In this document: in pieces, positions 24,241 to 37,085 of the stretch
How positions within the stretch are numbered: the first letter of the stretch is position 1
Layout: every line of letters starts with the position of its first letter
NCBI RefSeq assembly: GCF_014633365.1
Contig: NC_068349.1
Span: 17,870,753-17,934,752, forward strand
Origin: Diospyros lotus
Lineage: Eukaryota > Streptophyta > Magnoliopsida > Ericales > Ebenaceae
Direction of reading: 5' to 3'
Length of the DNA: 64,000 bases
The notes under the pieces: generated by a model
What the model saw: the letters and a program-made list of their open reading frames with translations, nothing else
The model's database searches: none
What the model was told of the DNA's origin: nothing
Translations under genes and position numbers: made by a program

Positions 24241-24445
24241 GAGAACCCTTGACACTATCTTATCGGTGTTTTTAGCACTGTTGTTCCATCTTGGTGATAC
24301 TATCTTGCAAATGATATATGTTCATGCTATTTTTACTCATGTGACTTGTATTTGCTATTGGCCGCTATGATTACCTTTTATTCAATTGTGGTTATTGTGT
24401 TATAGCCCCGCTTTGTTATGATCCATGCGTGTTTCATAGACTTGC

Positions 24446-24461
24446 TGAGCCTTGTGGCTCA
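24446..24461 (+). promoter_or_regulatory. Conserved LTR stem-loop (TGAGCC-TTGT-GGCTCA)
   Basis: A perfect 6-bp stem with a TTGT loop in LTR F, followed 15 bp later by CCATTCCAGGTAAAG. The same position in other LTRs of the window has compensatory stem changes. Confidence 0.7.
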
Positions 24462-24842
24462 TGTTTTTTCTTGCACCATTCCAGGTAAAGATAAAGAAAA
24501 AGCTAAGGAAAGTGACGGGTATAGCTGCTAGTGAGTCTTGTAATAGATGTGTACAGATGTCTTCCCAACCTGTAGATCCTTGCAGGTTGTTTTGAGGGTA
24601 GGGAGTCGAGTTCTATTTTGTACTTTCTTTTAACCCTTTTAATATTTTGTAATATATGGGCAGATGAGCCCGAACATAACACTGTATTGACCTGGAGATG
24701 TATATGTGTATAAGTGAAGTTTTATGATATCTGTATTGTTTATGTGGTTGGCTCTTATTGGAATATGTTCTATACCTAACCTTTAATGACTCTCTCATGG
24801 ATCTCCTTTGCTAGCGGGAACTCTGGGAGGCAGACCGTTACA

Positions 24843-24962
24843 AGGGTGGACACTTGATTTGGGCATAGGCCCATGTGTAAAATAATATGGGTTGATTAAA
24901 GAAAAAAAAAAGAAAATGAAATAGGGGAAATCTTAATCTTAATCTTAATCTTAATCTTAATA
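24843..24962 (+). mobile_element. Continuation of truncated LTR P with (TCTTAA)n
   Basis: Host sequence of LTR F resumes here. 24931-24962 is five units of TCTTAA. TAATA at its end is the left target duplication of the H nest. Confidence 0.6.
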
Positions 24963-26236
24963 TGTAACGGTCCGCCTCCCGGAGCTCCTGCTAGTAAAGG
25001 AGATCTATAAGAGAGTCGTCACTGATAAGGTATAAGAACACAATCTCACAACAACCATCCACACATGGACACACGAAAAGTCATAAACCCCATGTATATA
25101 CATATACAACCCTAAGTCATCACAATGCTCACTTTGGGCTTAATCACCTGTAATACCCTATGTTACATGGTGATAGAAAATAAATAATTTTCGATAATCT
25201 AGAAAGGACCTCAGGTGGTCCGGGAAGCCTAAAGGTCGATTTAAAGAAATTAATTAATAAAATTTTTGAATCGACGACTAGGAATGCCCCAGGACTTGGA
25301 TGTCCAGGGAAGAGGGCATAATATTAGTACGCGTCTCGAGGCGAGATTTATGGCGCTGGAAGTAGTCCGAACGAGAATAATTTTTGGAATAAATTCTATA
25401 TAAGCTCAAATGAGTGCCAATATCGAATGGTCATAGAGGACCTCCGGGAAGCTGAGGGAACCCTAGGGGAGGTCCGGTTTTGCGAGTAAGGAAACCCTGA
25501 GGTGTTATCAGGTAGAATAAAGGTCTCGCATAGGCATAGGGATGAAATCGACCTTATCGAGTAAAGTCGGATATTAATTTTTGAAAAAATTAAGCTTGGG
25601 AGGGGCTTGATGATAATTATTCAAGGCTTGGAGGGTCCAAGTGGATTTATTAAAATTCTTCAGTGGAATAAAGGAAATCCTCAAGTGAGATTATGAGAAA
25701 TAAAGAGGTCAAATGTGATATATATATTTATATATATGTGTGTGTTGGTGTGTTCACGAAAGTGGGGAGAAAGCTTCCTCCCCTATGATATTTTTTAATC
25801 CGAGAATTAGAGAGGGAGAAGGAGATCGCGAGAGCTAGAGAACATGGCCGAGAGAGCTCGCTAGAGAGAGACAGAGTGAGAGAGAGAGAGAGAGCTTGAA
25901 GGCCGACCAGCCATGGCAGTCGCTGCTATGGCCAGCGAAGAAGAGTAACGACGAGCAGCAACCATGACGGTCCTACGTCGTGCAAGGGTGGTCGATCAAT
26001 GGCTAGCGGTGGCTGGAAGTTGCTGGAGGTGGCAACGAGTGGCGGCAGAGGCCGCCTTGGCCTGCTGACAGTATCGATTTCGGCTGGAGCAGTAGCAGCT
26101 ACGGGTAGGGGAGGTCAACCATGGCTGTTGCAGCGGCTAAGACGCGCAGGGAGACTGGTCAGGGGCAGGGTGATACGGTCAGCGGTGGACATCGGTGGAG
26201 GAGCCGGCAACAGGAGGCGTCGACGATGGTTGAAAT

Positions 26237-27744
26237 TGTTAGAAATTATGATCTGATCATATGCAATGAAGAAATAAAATCTAATTTTATTGGTATCACG
26301 TTTTCCAAATCTTACAGTTTAAATCAAAGACATAAAACGAAAAGTTACCTCGAAATGAAATCTGATTTCATAGCCAATAACCCGCCTGATATCTCCCACG
26401 CGTGAGATGCCAAGTCAGTCAACCCAAAATCGTCAAGACTTCAATAGACTTGAGAGAAAAAGGGACACGAAAACTTTTTCTAAAATTTCCATTTTGATTC
26501 GACTGATTGATCTTAGGATTCTAGGTTTAATGGCCTATTTATAGGCAGAAACCCTAAAACCCTAAGTGTTGTTGGACTGGGCTTTAGGTGCTAGCAAAAA
26601 GCTCAATCCAACTTGATAATTAAATAAGTAATCATATTAATTATTTAATTATCCTTATTTATCTAATAAATAATTACACTTATAATTTAGTAATTCCATA
26701 ATTACTAAATTTGCTCCCTTTTCTTTTAAAACGATTTCTATTGGGTGGGACTTCTGGGTTCATAATTAAATTAGCAACGAGAATTAATCAATTATTAATT
26801 CTTGTAAATCATGAGTGACATCTAGCAATATGTCATGATTACCCAATTTAATGTGAAGCGGGAATGTGAACCTTACACTACGGTGCCCTGCAATACAGTC
26901 CCTCTATTATCCTATATCCCAAAGAGATATGAGATCACAATCAGCAGGTTAAATCTTTCGATCTCGTCATATGACCAAATCCAACAATCACGCTTGACAA
27001 ATGTAACACAATCTCTACAGAATCCAAATTCTGTCATCATATTACCTCAGCCAAGGATTTATCGTCAAGTGACCACTAGATCGCATAGGATATCCTCCTC
27101 GTATATCTCGAGGCGATAGATTCCATGTCTGATGCACACATACCTCGTGTGTCACTAAACTAGGCACATAGATACGTATGGCTATCCCTGATTAGGACAA
27201 CCATATAATATCGTTGATATCCTAATCCAACAACACATAGATATTCATGTCATCTCAGGCCTAAGGACTAATGCAAATCTATAGTTAATATTGAATCATT
27301 GACCTGTGAGATAAAACCCATGTGATTCAATATTAACAATCCTGTTCAGTGAACTCGTTCTTATAAGGAGCACCCACTCGTCTTCCATCTGTATCTCATA
27401 CAGAGTGGTACGAGACCCACCAATCTTAACCTTCGGTATCTTATACCGAACAAAGATGAAGATGATGTGTCGGCCTTTGTGAGTTCCAAATCATCTGGGT
27501 TAGGAACTCTATGGGTAGGAACATATTTATAGTATAACGTATTGTGGATTATCCGTCTCGATTATTCTTAACAATTAAAAATGGTATTCACTCCTTATTA
27601 TACTAAAGGATATTTGTATGTTCAATTCAAACCATATTACAATTTAAATTAAACATAAAACTTGCTATTAAATAGAGTTTAAAGAATTACAAGATCAAGC
27701 CCTATTGTGTCACTAGAACTGGACTTAAGGGCTTATATCTAACA
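26237..27744 (-). mobile_element. Solo copia LTR M (in C in H), perfect TSD
   Basis: On the minus strand it starts TGTTAGATATAAGCCC and ends ATAATTTCTAACA, 1508 bp, with perfect GAAAT duplications (26232-26236 and 27745-27749). Its start resembles LTR L (TGTTGGAAATGTATGCCC). Deepest level of this branch of the nest. Confidence 0.93.
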
Positions 27745-28565
27745 GAAATGGCAGCAGACGGTAGGGTTGGTGCGCGTATAGAGGATGGCGGAGGAAGAAA
27801 AAGATAAGAAAAAATAAAAGAAAAATAATGGAAAAAGAAAAGAAAAAGAAAAATAAAGTGAGAAAAAAATATGGAAAAATAGGGGGAAATCCTAAAAAAT
27901 TCTAGAAAATTCTGGAGCAAGTTTGGAAATTATTTCGGAACTCGATGAGTGTGCCAGAGGCTTGAAAGTAAGGATTCAAGTGTGATGTGGCAGCCTAAGA
28001 GGTGAAGCCAGTATGGGCGATTGGTTGATTTTCTTTTTCAGATTGACTAAGGTAAATTAAATTAACTTCTTTAAATTAATTTCCATTAAGGGAGACGTTG
28101 TAGAATAGTGTAATGTGAAATGATAGTTGGAGAAGACCCTGGTCAATGTTATTTGAAAATTTGTTGGGTGATGTTTGCGGTGTATGGCAAACCAAGAGGC
28201 CCTAATTTAATTTCTATTATTGGGTTTGTGCATGGAATCTAGGTTCGACCGGGGAGGCGGTGCTCCTAGAAGAGCTTGGAATTCGTGCCAAGGCAAATGA
28301 GGCTTCAAGCCAGGTAAGGGGTGACCCCAAGGGGTGGTCTTGCATGTATTTGTAAATGTTTTTCTTTATGAGTTGCATATAGTGGTTAGCACTTGCATGA
28401 TATGAGTTCTAGTGTACCTATGGCCATATGGAGGATTAGTGGGATGGGTTGGTTGATGGCTTAACCTATGGAGGTTATGAGGGCATGGAAGACTACCCAT
28501 ATTGCATTTCATTTTTGCATTACATGCTCTCTCATACTTCATTTACTTATGCATTGCACCCTTAC

Positions 28566-28582
28566 TGAGTCTTGATGACTCA
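28566..28582 (+). promoter_or_regulatory. Conserved LTR stem-loop (TGAGTC-TTGAT-GACTCA)
   Basis: A perfect 6-bp stem in LTR C. The inner three base pairs differ from LTR F's in a compensatory way (GTC/GAC instead of GCC/GGC). Confidence 0.65.
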
Positions 28583-31553
28583 TGTGGTTTTACCTCATGT
28601 TGTAGATGATGCAAGTCCAGATGCAAGCAAGGATGGTGTCGGGAGGCTGATGTGGAAACTAGCGGGTTGCCCAAGTTGTAGTTATATGTATTCTTACATT
28701 TGAAACCTGTATGTATTCATACGACTGAATGTAAATGTTGTCGAGTGCTTGATGTATATGGTTTTAGTTGGTGGAGCCGAGTCTTAGATCAAATAAGATT
28801 CGAAAGGTATGTTCCCATAAATCCCCAATACTCAGCGAAGTGTTTGTTATGCTAGCTTTGTGCCTGGGTCACCCGAGCTAAAGAAAGGTGAAGCTCACTT
28901 GGGTTCTCGGGTCCCGTTCCACTATGTTTCCTTGTCTGTGTTTGGGACCAATTCCTTGAGTGGAGCAAAGGGAAGGACAAAGCCTAGTCCCCACCTAGGG
29001 CGTTTTTGGATGAAACATAGTCCAACCTTTCCGTTATTAGCTTGGTGTGGGAGTAATCTAGTCGATTATTCACCGATGGCGCCCGTAAGTGGGAGCAAGT
29101 CGTTACATCATCCATATAACAAAATGTATAAAAAATGGCAAAACGAAATTACAAAATAACACTTACCTTCCTTCCCTCAACACAACCCCCAAGGATCTTC
29201 AGGTTGGGAAGACATATGTACACATATCTAACACAACCCATCACTAGAAGCTAAATCCATCATCTTCCTCACCTTTCCCTTTAACTTAACTTGGAATGAC
29301 GCAAGAAATAGTATGAGCCACGAGGCTTAGTAATAAGTAAAGTGAGGCCATAACACAACAACCATAAATGAATAAAAAGGTAATCACATCGGCTAATAGC
29401 AAGTACAAGGTCACATGAGTAAAAATAACGCAAACGCATGAATAACACCCCCTCTCTCGAGCTACCCTAATCCCCGAGCAACCCAGAAAGAAAGCATCAT
29501 GAATTAAGAAAAGATCTGACAACCATCAACAAACATATAATATATATATATATATATACATCACAGGTAAGCCACCAAACCCAAAATGAAAATAGAAAAC
29601 TTTAAGGGTTCCAAACCAAATTCTAAGTTAGGTTACATGTTACAAGATAAAACCTATGCAATCTTTAGCCACACATTTTCCTAAGATCACTGATTTAAGA
29701 TTAAACCAGCGCACACATCTTACTACCCATCCTTCCTACTTGACTCCTTGCTAGCTATTTCTTTACTTTTACCTAGAATGTGAAAAGTACAAGGTGAACT
29801 ACAAAGCTCGGCAAGTATAAGAAACAAAAAGGAAAAACATGGCAGATAATAGTGTGACAAGGTGAGTGGTATCTGAAAAGCATATAGATGTGGATAATAG
29901 ATTAAAACACATGAACCACACACCCACCCATGATAGTAATGTCATGCATAGCACACAGGAAAGCTGATAAACACATAATTAGCCAATGGCCTCACATAAT
30001 AATATAAAATGCACCAAAATACATACCGGCCCATAACTGATACTTGCAACCAGAGAAATTGTAATAATCTGTGGACCATAGGTCCTATCTCATATATTCG
30101 GCTATAGCCATACATATATATAATCTCGCCCAGGGTCGTCACCATAGGAGCGTAGCCCTAGTCAGGCTAGTGCCTATTGATTTTAGGGGATATATCCCGG
30201 TGATACACAACCGTAGCGCGCATAACCATCTCTGATCTTGTCGATGCATATGCAACACGTAGGATGACCACATACAAATGCACATGATACAGTGGCAATA
30301 TGTTATGCTCGTGTCCACTCATGTTATATGATGATAATACTCAAGCCAATCCATGCCCATGATGCACAATTACCATACTATTAAAACATGTCATGACAGG
30401 GAGTAACATTCTCAATTGCAAATATTCTCATCTCCTAATCATGGACATCATAGTGATTGAATAGCACCAGAAGTAGGGAAGTTTCATACTCAACTCATAG
30501 GAACATGAAAAGTAAGAGATAATATATTTAAGTGTTCAGAGTAGTAATAGGGCTCCAAATATACATGCCATGGCTGGGAGTAATATTTGAATTTAAAAAT
30601 TATTTCCATTTCATGTCGTGACAATCAATAACAGTAATAACACTGAGGATATGGAGCTTCACTTTTAGGCTTCAAGAGTAAATTGGTAAATATTAGAAAC
30701 GTTGGCAGGGCATGGGAAAGGGACAAGCTTCCCATGCAAAATCTTAACAAAATCACCATTCCTCAAGAAAAGTGGAGAAGAACAAGCCACATATAGCTGT
30801 CAAAACATCCCCCAAGTTGTAATCCATTAGAACCAACCGTATAAAACTCATGTACACCCATGTTTATGTAGTAGCTTTTGTTTATTTCCTCTGTATTCAG
30901 CCTTAACAACACCCTTAAGTTCCTAACCCACTCTCATAGTTCTCTTCTTGTCACCCCCAAGTGCATATATCAAAGCTCTATCCAAAGTTTCCAGAACTCA
31001 ATACGTTTACAGTGAATTATAAATCAAAGAATAGGCAGGAAAGAAGAGAACTTATGTAACATCCCAAAATTTGGAGATAAATAATAATTATTAATACCAG
31101 TGTTGAGGTCATTATTGAGTATTTAGAGATTTAAGGAAAAATAATAATTTATGGTGTTTTCAGGAAATGAAAAATTAAGGTAATTAATTAAATTATTTGG
31201 GAGTATTTATAGAAATAATGATGGAATTAAATTGTTGGATTTTTGGGAATGTTCGGGGTATAAATGTAATAAAGAGAAATGAGGAGTGGGGTGTGTGTGT
31301 GAATTTTGGAAGTTCGGGGGTGCTGGTGTAATTTTGGAAAAGGGGTTAAAGATCTCTTTAAATTTAATGGTGTGTGTATATGTATTAAGGGAGGCTGCAG
31401 CTCAGGTGGCACTCGCACAAGGGAGGGAGCAAGATCGAGCTGGGGCTTGCGCATGCGCTAGGGGAGAAAATGTTGATTTTTCTCAGCAAAGGGCCCCCGA
31501 AACGACGCCATTTCAGGGGAGGAGGGTGGCTGCGTGGCAACCATTGGCCGCTC

Positions 31554-31559
31554 CACGTG
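31554..31559 (+). promoter_or_regulatory. G-box in LTR I
   Basis: CTCCACGTGGCGG: CACGTG core about 500 bp from the LTR start, at the same relative position as in LTRs D and K. Confidence 0.55.
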
Positions 31560-33141
31560 GCGGCCTTTGGACCGCCCATTTTCTTTGCTCCCCAAGTTGT
31601 TCTATTTTGTTTCATTTTTAAGCCAATTTTGTCCATTTCAAAAGCCTAAAATCGGGCAGAATGCAAGAGGAAACAGAGGAAGAAGAGAGAGCGTAGATGG
31701 CAGCAAAAAAAGGGAAGAATTAGGGGGAAAATGAAGAAAATGGGGGTTATTGGTGTTGAAAATATTTAGGTAAGTGGGTAAAAATTACTAAAAGTATTGT
31801 ATGTTTAAATTATGGATTTTTCACGACTAGATTATGTTGATTATGCGGTTAGATTTAATTAATTTGAGCTGTTATCTTGTTATTTCCTATAGAATGTTTT
31901 ACTTCACGGCGAGAGTACGAAAGGGTCAAGAATCAACCAAATAAAGGCAAGCTCCTAACCCTCTCCTTATGTTCTTAATTTCCTACAAAAGCCTCAGTAG
32001 TTCCACATATTTTAATCCCTCCCTTATCATGATTCGATTTCACGCATTAATAATGCAAATACACGTGGTAACCATTTTATAATATGTGAGTTATTGTTGA
32101 ATCTGTGGACGGTAGGTCAAAACTAAATATGTGACTCCCAGAGATATTTATTTCTAACTGCCATAGGGCCTTGTATTGCCCCTATTCCTTTGGGAATGAT
32201 GCCGAACCGATGTGGGTTAGGTTCTTAGAGAGTCGGGGTGACTCGATGTGATTGTGATGGCCAACTGACCAACCTTTGTTTAATCTTCAATATCATCAAA
32301 TATGTTAGACTAGTCAATGATGTGATTAATAACGAGCGGTATCCTTAATCTCATATGTGAGGTGGTACAATACCCTCCCATACGAGGGATCCCTAACTGT
32401 ATGATAGAAACATGTCAAATGTCAATATGTTGACTAGTGAATATGAGGCTAATGTCTTGTGCCATAAATGTGTTGGAAATGTACAAATACGAGTTCAATA
32501 ACGTGGATTGCATAACGTGTAACATATGGGCTTTTGCCTGGAACAATCAGAATAAATATTCCTATAACAACTGTGTAAAGACCCTTGCATATACATGGTG
32601 GTGTGAGTTGCATATGATCATGCATGCATTGTATTTATGTTTATCAAGTGAGGATTATGATGGGTAATTGCCCCTTCGGCCTCTGAGCGAGGGCACTGCT
32701 ATCGTTGTGCCAGTGATGTTCGAGTAGGTTAGGCATGTGCTGCCATGCCAAAGAGGGTGACGTATGGTTGATGAGTATTATGGGTTATGATATTTCATAT
32801 GGTATCGTTGAGCATATTGACATGTGTGAGCCTAAGGGCTATTTGTATTTTGTTGAGCATGTACATGTGTTGCATTATGATATGAACCCTTTCATGAGAA
32901 TACATGATGCAAAAGGCAATGTGAATGTGAACGTGCATGACGGTGCACGGTATACAATATGAATTCAGCCCGAATGGTCATTTGCAAAATTATTAATACA
33001 TGTCAACACAAACTTGTAGAATCTAATGTGGGTATATTGAATATACGCAATAACTTATGATATGACGTGGGGAACGAATGTGGGAAGCCTTGTTAATGCT
33101 AGTTGTGGTGATTGATTCCCTTTGGTTTTAATTATGCTTGC

Positions 33142-33157
33142 TAAGCCTTGTGGCTCA
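33142..33157 (+). promoter_or_regulatory. Conserved LTR stem-loop (TAAGCC-TTGT-GGCTCA)
   Basis: One A-C mismatch in the stem; otherwise as in LTR F. Followed by ATCATTCCAGGTTAAAG. Confidence 0.6.
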
Positions 33158-33764
33158 CTTTGTTTTAACATCATTCCAGGTTAAAGAAGGTAAGTTTGTG
33201 GTCAGATTCGGTGGTGTTGGATCCTTGCCGATAGCCATGTGTACGAGACTCTCCCGACCAAAAAAATCCTTGGAAGTGAGTGTGAGTAGGGGCTCAGATG
33301 AGGGTGTTTCGTTAGATTTGTTTAGCTGATGTTATGGTATGTATGTAAGAGCCCCTAAGATATGTAATTTTAATCAATTTGCTTTCGCTGATGTAAATAA
33401 AAAATGAGGTGAAAATCTGGGTCGTTACAACTTGCCTTCTTAAGCTTCCTATGACGCTCGATAGCAGCTAGAAACCTCTTGGATTGTAATGTTCTACTTA
33501 GGGTTGGAAAGGAGGAAAGGGTTTGAAAAGTTACCGAGGAGCTTACAAGAGAGAGAGCTCGAGTTTATCTCCTCTATTTTTGTGATATTTTCCTTACAAT
33601 TTCTCTCTTTTATATTTTCTCTATACGTCATGTTTATCCATTCTTTTATTTTCTTAAATCCTTTTATTATTTCTCAATCTAAAATATTCTATATGTTTCT
33701 TAAATCAATGGCAGTTCGGGTGATATATATATGTATATCTTTGTAAATCACCGAGGGAGACATT

Positions 33765-34430
33765 CGAATATAGCTTAAGGCGTTCAAATGATATATATAT
33801 ATATAGGCTGCTACATGGAAGGCATTCGAATGAACTGGGCACATTCGAATGAGTTCTGAGGCATTTGATAGAGGAATTGAGAAAATGCAAGACATTCAAA
33901 TGAATTTGAAATAGTTAGATGGAATGCTGAAGGAATATGAAGGCCATTCAAATGCTATAGTGGCCTGATACAAATGAATTTCTCAATTTTCACTTGGATC
34001 ATTCGAATATGAGGGTTTAATTTACAAAAATGGATTCTAGACAGTTTCGACACCTGTTCAAACTTTGGGCATAACTCTCTCATCTGAACTTCGATTGAGG
34101 TGATTCAAGATGATATGGAACGAAAAGAGAAATATCTAAAACTTTCATGTTTTGAGTTTTGAGAGATTCAGACTGTATTATGGTCGAAATTGGGTTGAAA
34201 AGAAGACACGCACACTGGAACATAGGCCATTCAAATTGCTTGCCCCCTCATTCGAATGCTCCACACCCCATTCGAATTGCTCCCTATAGCATTCAAACCA
34301 CTTCACTAAAACTCACAAAACTCATCCGAATAATGCCTAAGACTCACACATCCAAATTCCTAAGCTCTCATTCGAATATCCTAGCTTACATTCAGATATC
34401 TAAGCTACAATTTCCACATACATTCAGTTA
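33765..34430. repeat. Irregular phrase-repeat cluster, core CATTCGAATG, in LTR J
   Basis: About twenty copies or decayed copies of ACATTCGAATG, CATTCAAATG and CATTCGAATTG at irregular spacing, matching the cluster in LTR G. Confidence 0.85.
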
Positions 34431-34858
34431 CAACACCAAAAATCTAGCTTAATCACTTATCCTTCACACTTAATCCCTATCCATCACTTAGAAAATTATC
34501 AGCAAAACAACATATTAAACATCAAGGCTAACCAACTCAATCATCTAGGCATGACACAAGAATAACTAAATTCGGGTCGTTACAACATGTCATCTGCAAG
34601 TTCGTCTCACCAAGTTGGAACAATAGTCGAAATAGCATGGATAAGATAATGTCAAGAGTTCTCTACCACGAGTAGAAATGTCAACAGACTCACCGCCATA
34701 GTGATATGTAGATATACTGCCAGCGAACTCACCGTCATAGTGTCAACGGACTAACCACAATAGTGACCCATACAAGGTACACCTACCAAAAGGTGAGACA
34801 CTAGCCCAACCATACCATTCACACAAATCTAGGAACAAGGGATGATAGATGCACATAT

Positions 34859-37085
34859 TGTAGCGACCCGTAAATCGTAATTTAATTTAATTATTAGTTT
34901 ATTATGTTAATTTAATTTAAAGGGGATATTAATAAATCTTGTTGATATTAATAATAACAATTTATGTTGTTTTGAGGAAATAGGAAATTAAGGTAATTAA
35001 TTATTTTATTTTTAAATATTTATGAAAATAAGAAAAAATTGAAATAAATTAAATTGGGAGTTTTTCAGAAGTCTCGGGTGTTAGTGTAAATAATAAGTGG
35101 GGGTATGTGTGAGTATTTTGGAAGTTTGGAGGGGGTTGAAGTGCGATTGCTAAAAAAGGGACCAAAGGTCCCTTTAAATAAAATTGAGATCATTATAAGT
35201 ATGAAGGAGGTGGATGGCGCGGGTGGTCGCGGGCGTGCGTGGGAGGCTGCCGACGCGAGATCGAGACGCGAGGGTGCGCGCACGAGGTTGGGAAAATGGC
35301 TAACTCTAGGCGTCCAAAACAACACCATTTTGGCATGAGGCAGTGGCCTCCCAGTAGCCGCCACGTGGCCGCATCCTGGCCGCTCGTTTTGGCCAATTTA
35401 AGGCCCGTTTCTGGCCGATTTCGTGCAGCAAACAGAGGGGGTTAATTTCAGTGAAGAAGAAGCTCGAGCCAGCGCTGGAAATGGAGGAAAATGGGAGAAA
35501 TTGGGGATTAAATTAGGTTTAATTAAATATTTAATTAGCCTGGTAAGTAGAGAAGCTAGTATTAATAATTTCTTACAATTGGAATTTCATTTAGAGCCTA
35601 ATTTTATTAATTTTGGCAAATTATGCGATATTGCAGTTTGTATAATTTTTATCTCGTTTGGTCAAGAAAAGCCCAAGGATCTCTTCTACGAGGCAAGTTT
35701 CCTACCCCCTCTATGAAATTCCTCCCATTGTGAATTTATTTACCCTCCCTTTATTCGTTTCGATCCGTTTATTAATTATGGAATTATGAGCCTATTGGTG
35801 TAAATTAAATTTAATAAGCTAGCTTTGATGATTTTATTTACTGGTTGCCTACGGGGGTTTGTGCCACACCCACGCCTGTGGGAATGATGCCGAACTCATT
35901 CGGGGACTAGGTTCTTAGATGTTCGGGTATAATTATGGATTCTTGGCTGTTAATAGGCTAGAGTTGTTGGGCAGTGGGGGCAAAGGTCGACTGTTTGATG
36001 ACATTAGAGTGACTATTATACGGTCTTTCTTAGGCCATCGGCCGGACACTCCTAGCTACTGACTAGCTCTGCTGTTATGTGGTTACTGCATAACTTGATA
36101 TATTATATTTTTGTTGCATGTTTTGGTATGCACATAGATACAGGCTACATGTTGGGGTTTTCATGCTCTGTTTATGCTTAGACACGAACATCCTAGTATT
36201 GTTAGTTGCATCTGGCACAAGCATATGCATCGTATGTGGTTTATTATGTGGGCGAAGCATCTGCCTGATGCCTGGATGTATGGGCGCCAGTGTATCTAGT
36301 TGATGCATACTATGCCTTGTTTTTTATATGTGCATTGCATGGTTACTATATGTTCAATGGTCTCGGACGGGAGTACCGTTCTGAGGGAGCCTAGGGCTTG
36401 GGTATTCAGAGGCTCGGGTGTTGGGAGCATTAACCTAAGGAGTACACACAGGTTTGCTGAAGACTTATGTTGCCTTTCAGGGCAGTGGTAGGTTGGTATG
36501 GGACTTGGGTGCGGGGTGTCTTGTGGGGGCCCCAAGGACCGGTATGTGTTTTCATTATGTTATACTATTATGTTGTAGCATCTCATGGCTTGCGTGTATG
36601 TGTGGGACTATGTCTAGGGAGTTCACTTCTTCTATTTAATTTATAGCCTTTCCTTTCTTATAAACTTGCTTAGTCTTGCGACTCACCTTGCTTTCCATCA
36701 TTCCAAGTAAGGGTAAAGCGAAATTCGAGGATGAGGATCGCAGTACGTAGTAGCCAGCCGTGTCGATATGGTGTACAGTTAGCTTTCCCTCGTGGTCTCT
36801 GATGTTTTGACAGGATTTCCGTCCCTTATTTTTTACTATGCCAGATCGTTCTTCGAATTCTCTATTTGATGGCACAAATATCTATATGTATATATATATT
36901 ATGTGACTGATGTTCTAGTGGGGTACTCGTGCGCGTGCATGTATATAGCTTTGCTTTTGCTATTTTTTTTCTTGTGTATGCATGCCAGGGTAATTCTCAT
37001 CTTGTGTTTCATTCTTTTTCCCTTCCGTAAGCACTCTCGTTCGGGTAGTCCAGGTGGTTGGGATATCCGGACGGGGGTGCTTACA
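34859..37085 (+). mobile_element. Solo LTR K (in H), perfect TSD
   Basis: 2227 bp from TGTAGCGACCCG to GGGGGTGCTTACA with perfect CATAT duplications (34854-34858 and 37086-37090). Same family as the LTRs of the complete element at 44052-52864: shared GGTAGTCC, GATATCCG and GGGTGCTTACA end, and the same CCTGATGCCTGGATGTATGG block. G-box at 35362-35367; stem-loop at 36670-36685 with one mismatch. Confidence 0.95.
35362..35367 (+). promoter_or_regulatory. G-box in LTR K
   Basis: GCCGCCACGTGGCC: CACGTG about 504 bp from the LTR start. Confidence 0.55.

Larger units (their letters stand above)
22481..24842 (+). mobile_element. Solo LTR F, gypsy type
   Basis: 2362 bp from TGTAACAACC to GCAGACCGTTACA, flanked by TGGGT and AGGGT (four of five). 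It carries a GTTGACC-type phrase cluster (23400-23545), a GTTGACACTATGGCGGTGA minisatellite (23985-24240), a perfect stem-loop at 24446-24461 and CCATTCCAGGTAAAG at about 24476. The LTR at 24963-42834 is the same family in inverted orientation. Confidence 0.9.
25149..29107 (+). mobile_element. Solo LTR C (in H), gypsy type
   Basis: Starts TGTAATACCC and ends GCAAGTCGTTACA. Flanks TCACC (25144-25148) and TCATC (29108-29112), four of five matching. It holds the copia LTR M at 26237-27744; without it the LTR is about 2.45 kb. It is the same family as LTR A, sharing GGTTCGACCGGGGAGGCGG and CCTATGGCCATATGGAGGA. Stem-loop TGAGTC-TTGAT-GACTCA at 28566-28582. GC-rich open frames at 25999-26256 are LTR sequence. 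Confidence 0.88.
31055..33429 (+). mobile_element. Solo LTR I (in J in H), gypsy type
   Basis: 2375 bp from TGTAACATCCC to TGGGTCGTTACA, flanked by ACTTA (31050-31054) and ACTTG (33430-33434). It contains a tRNA-like A-box (AGCTCAGGTGG, 31399-31409), a G-box (31554-31559), a stem-loop (33142-33157) and ATCATTCCAGGTTAAAG. The partial LTR at 62444-64000 is the same family inverted. Open frames at 31286-31621 and 31534-31734 cross the GC-rich promoter-like part. Confidence 0.9.
29441..34584 (-). mobile_element. Solo LTR J (in H), gypsy type, with ATTCGAATG phrase repeats
   Basis: On the minus strand it begins TGTAACGACCCGAATTTAG at 34584. The plus-strand left end AATAACACCCCCTCTC resembles the inverted 3' end of LTR G (TGTAACACCTCCTCTCC) with the first two bases mutated. 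Flanks GCATG (29436-29440) and ACATG (34585-34589) match at four of five. Without LTR I it is about 2.76 kb. Stem-loop relic at 29795-29810; phrase cluster at 33765-34430. Open frames here (for example 29723-29923, 33489-33746) have no domain. Confidence 0.82.

Noticed and set aside
35065..35716. Several GC-rich open frames in LTR K, and similar ones in LTR I (31227-31734)
   Set aside because: Both strands are open at once because the sequence is GC-rich; they coincide with the G-box region of LTRs and match no family.
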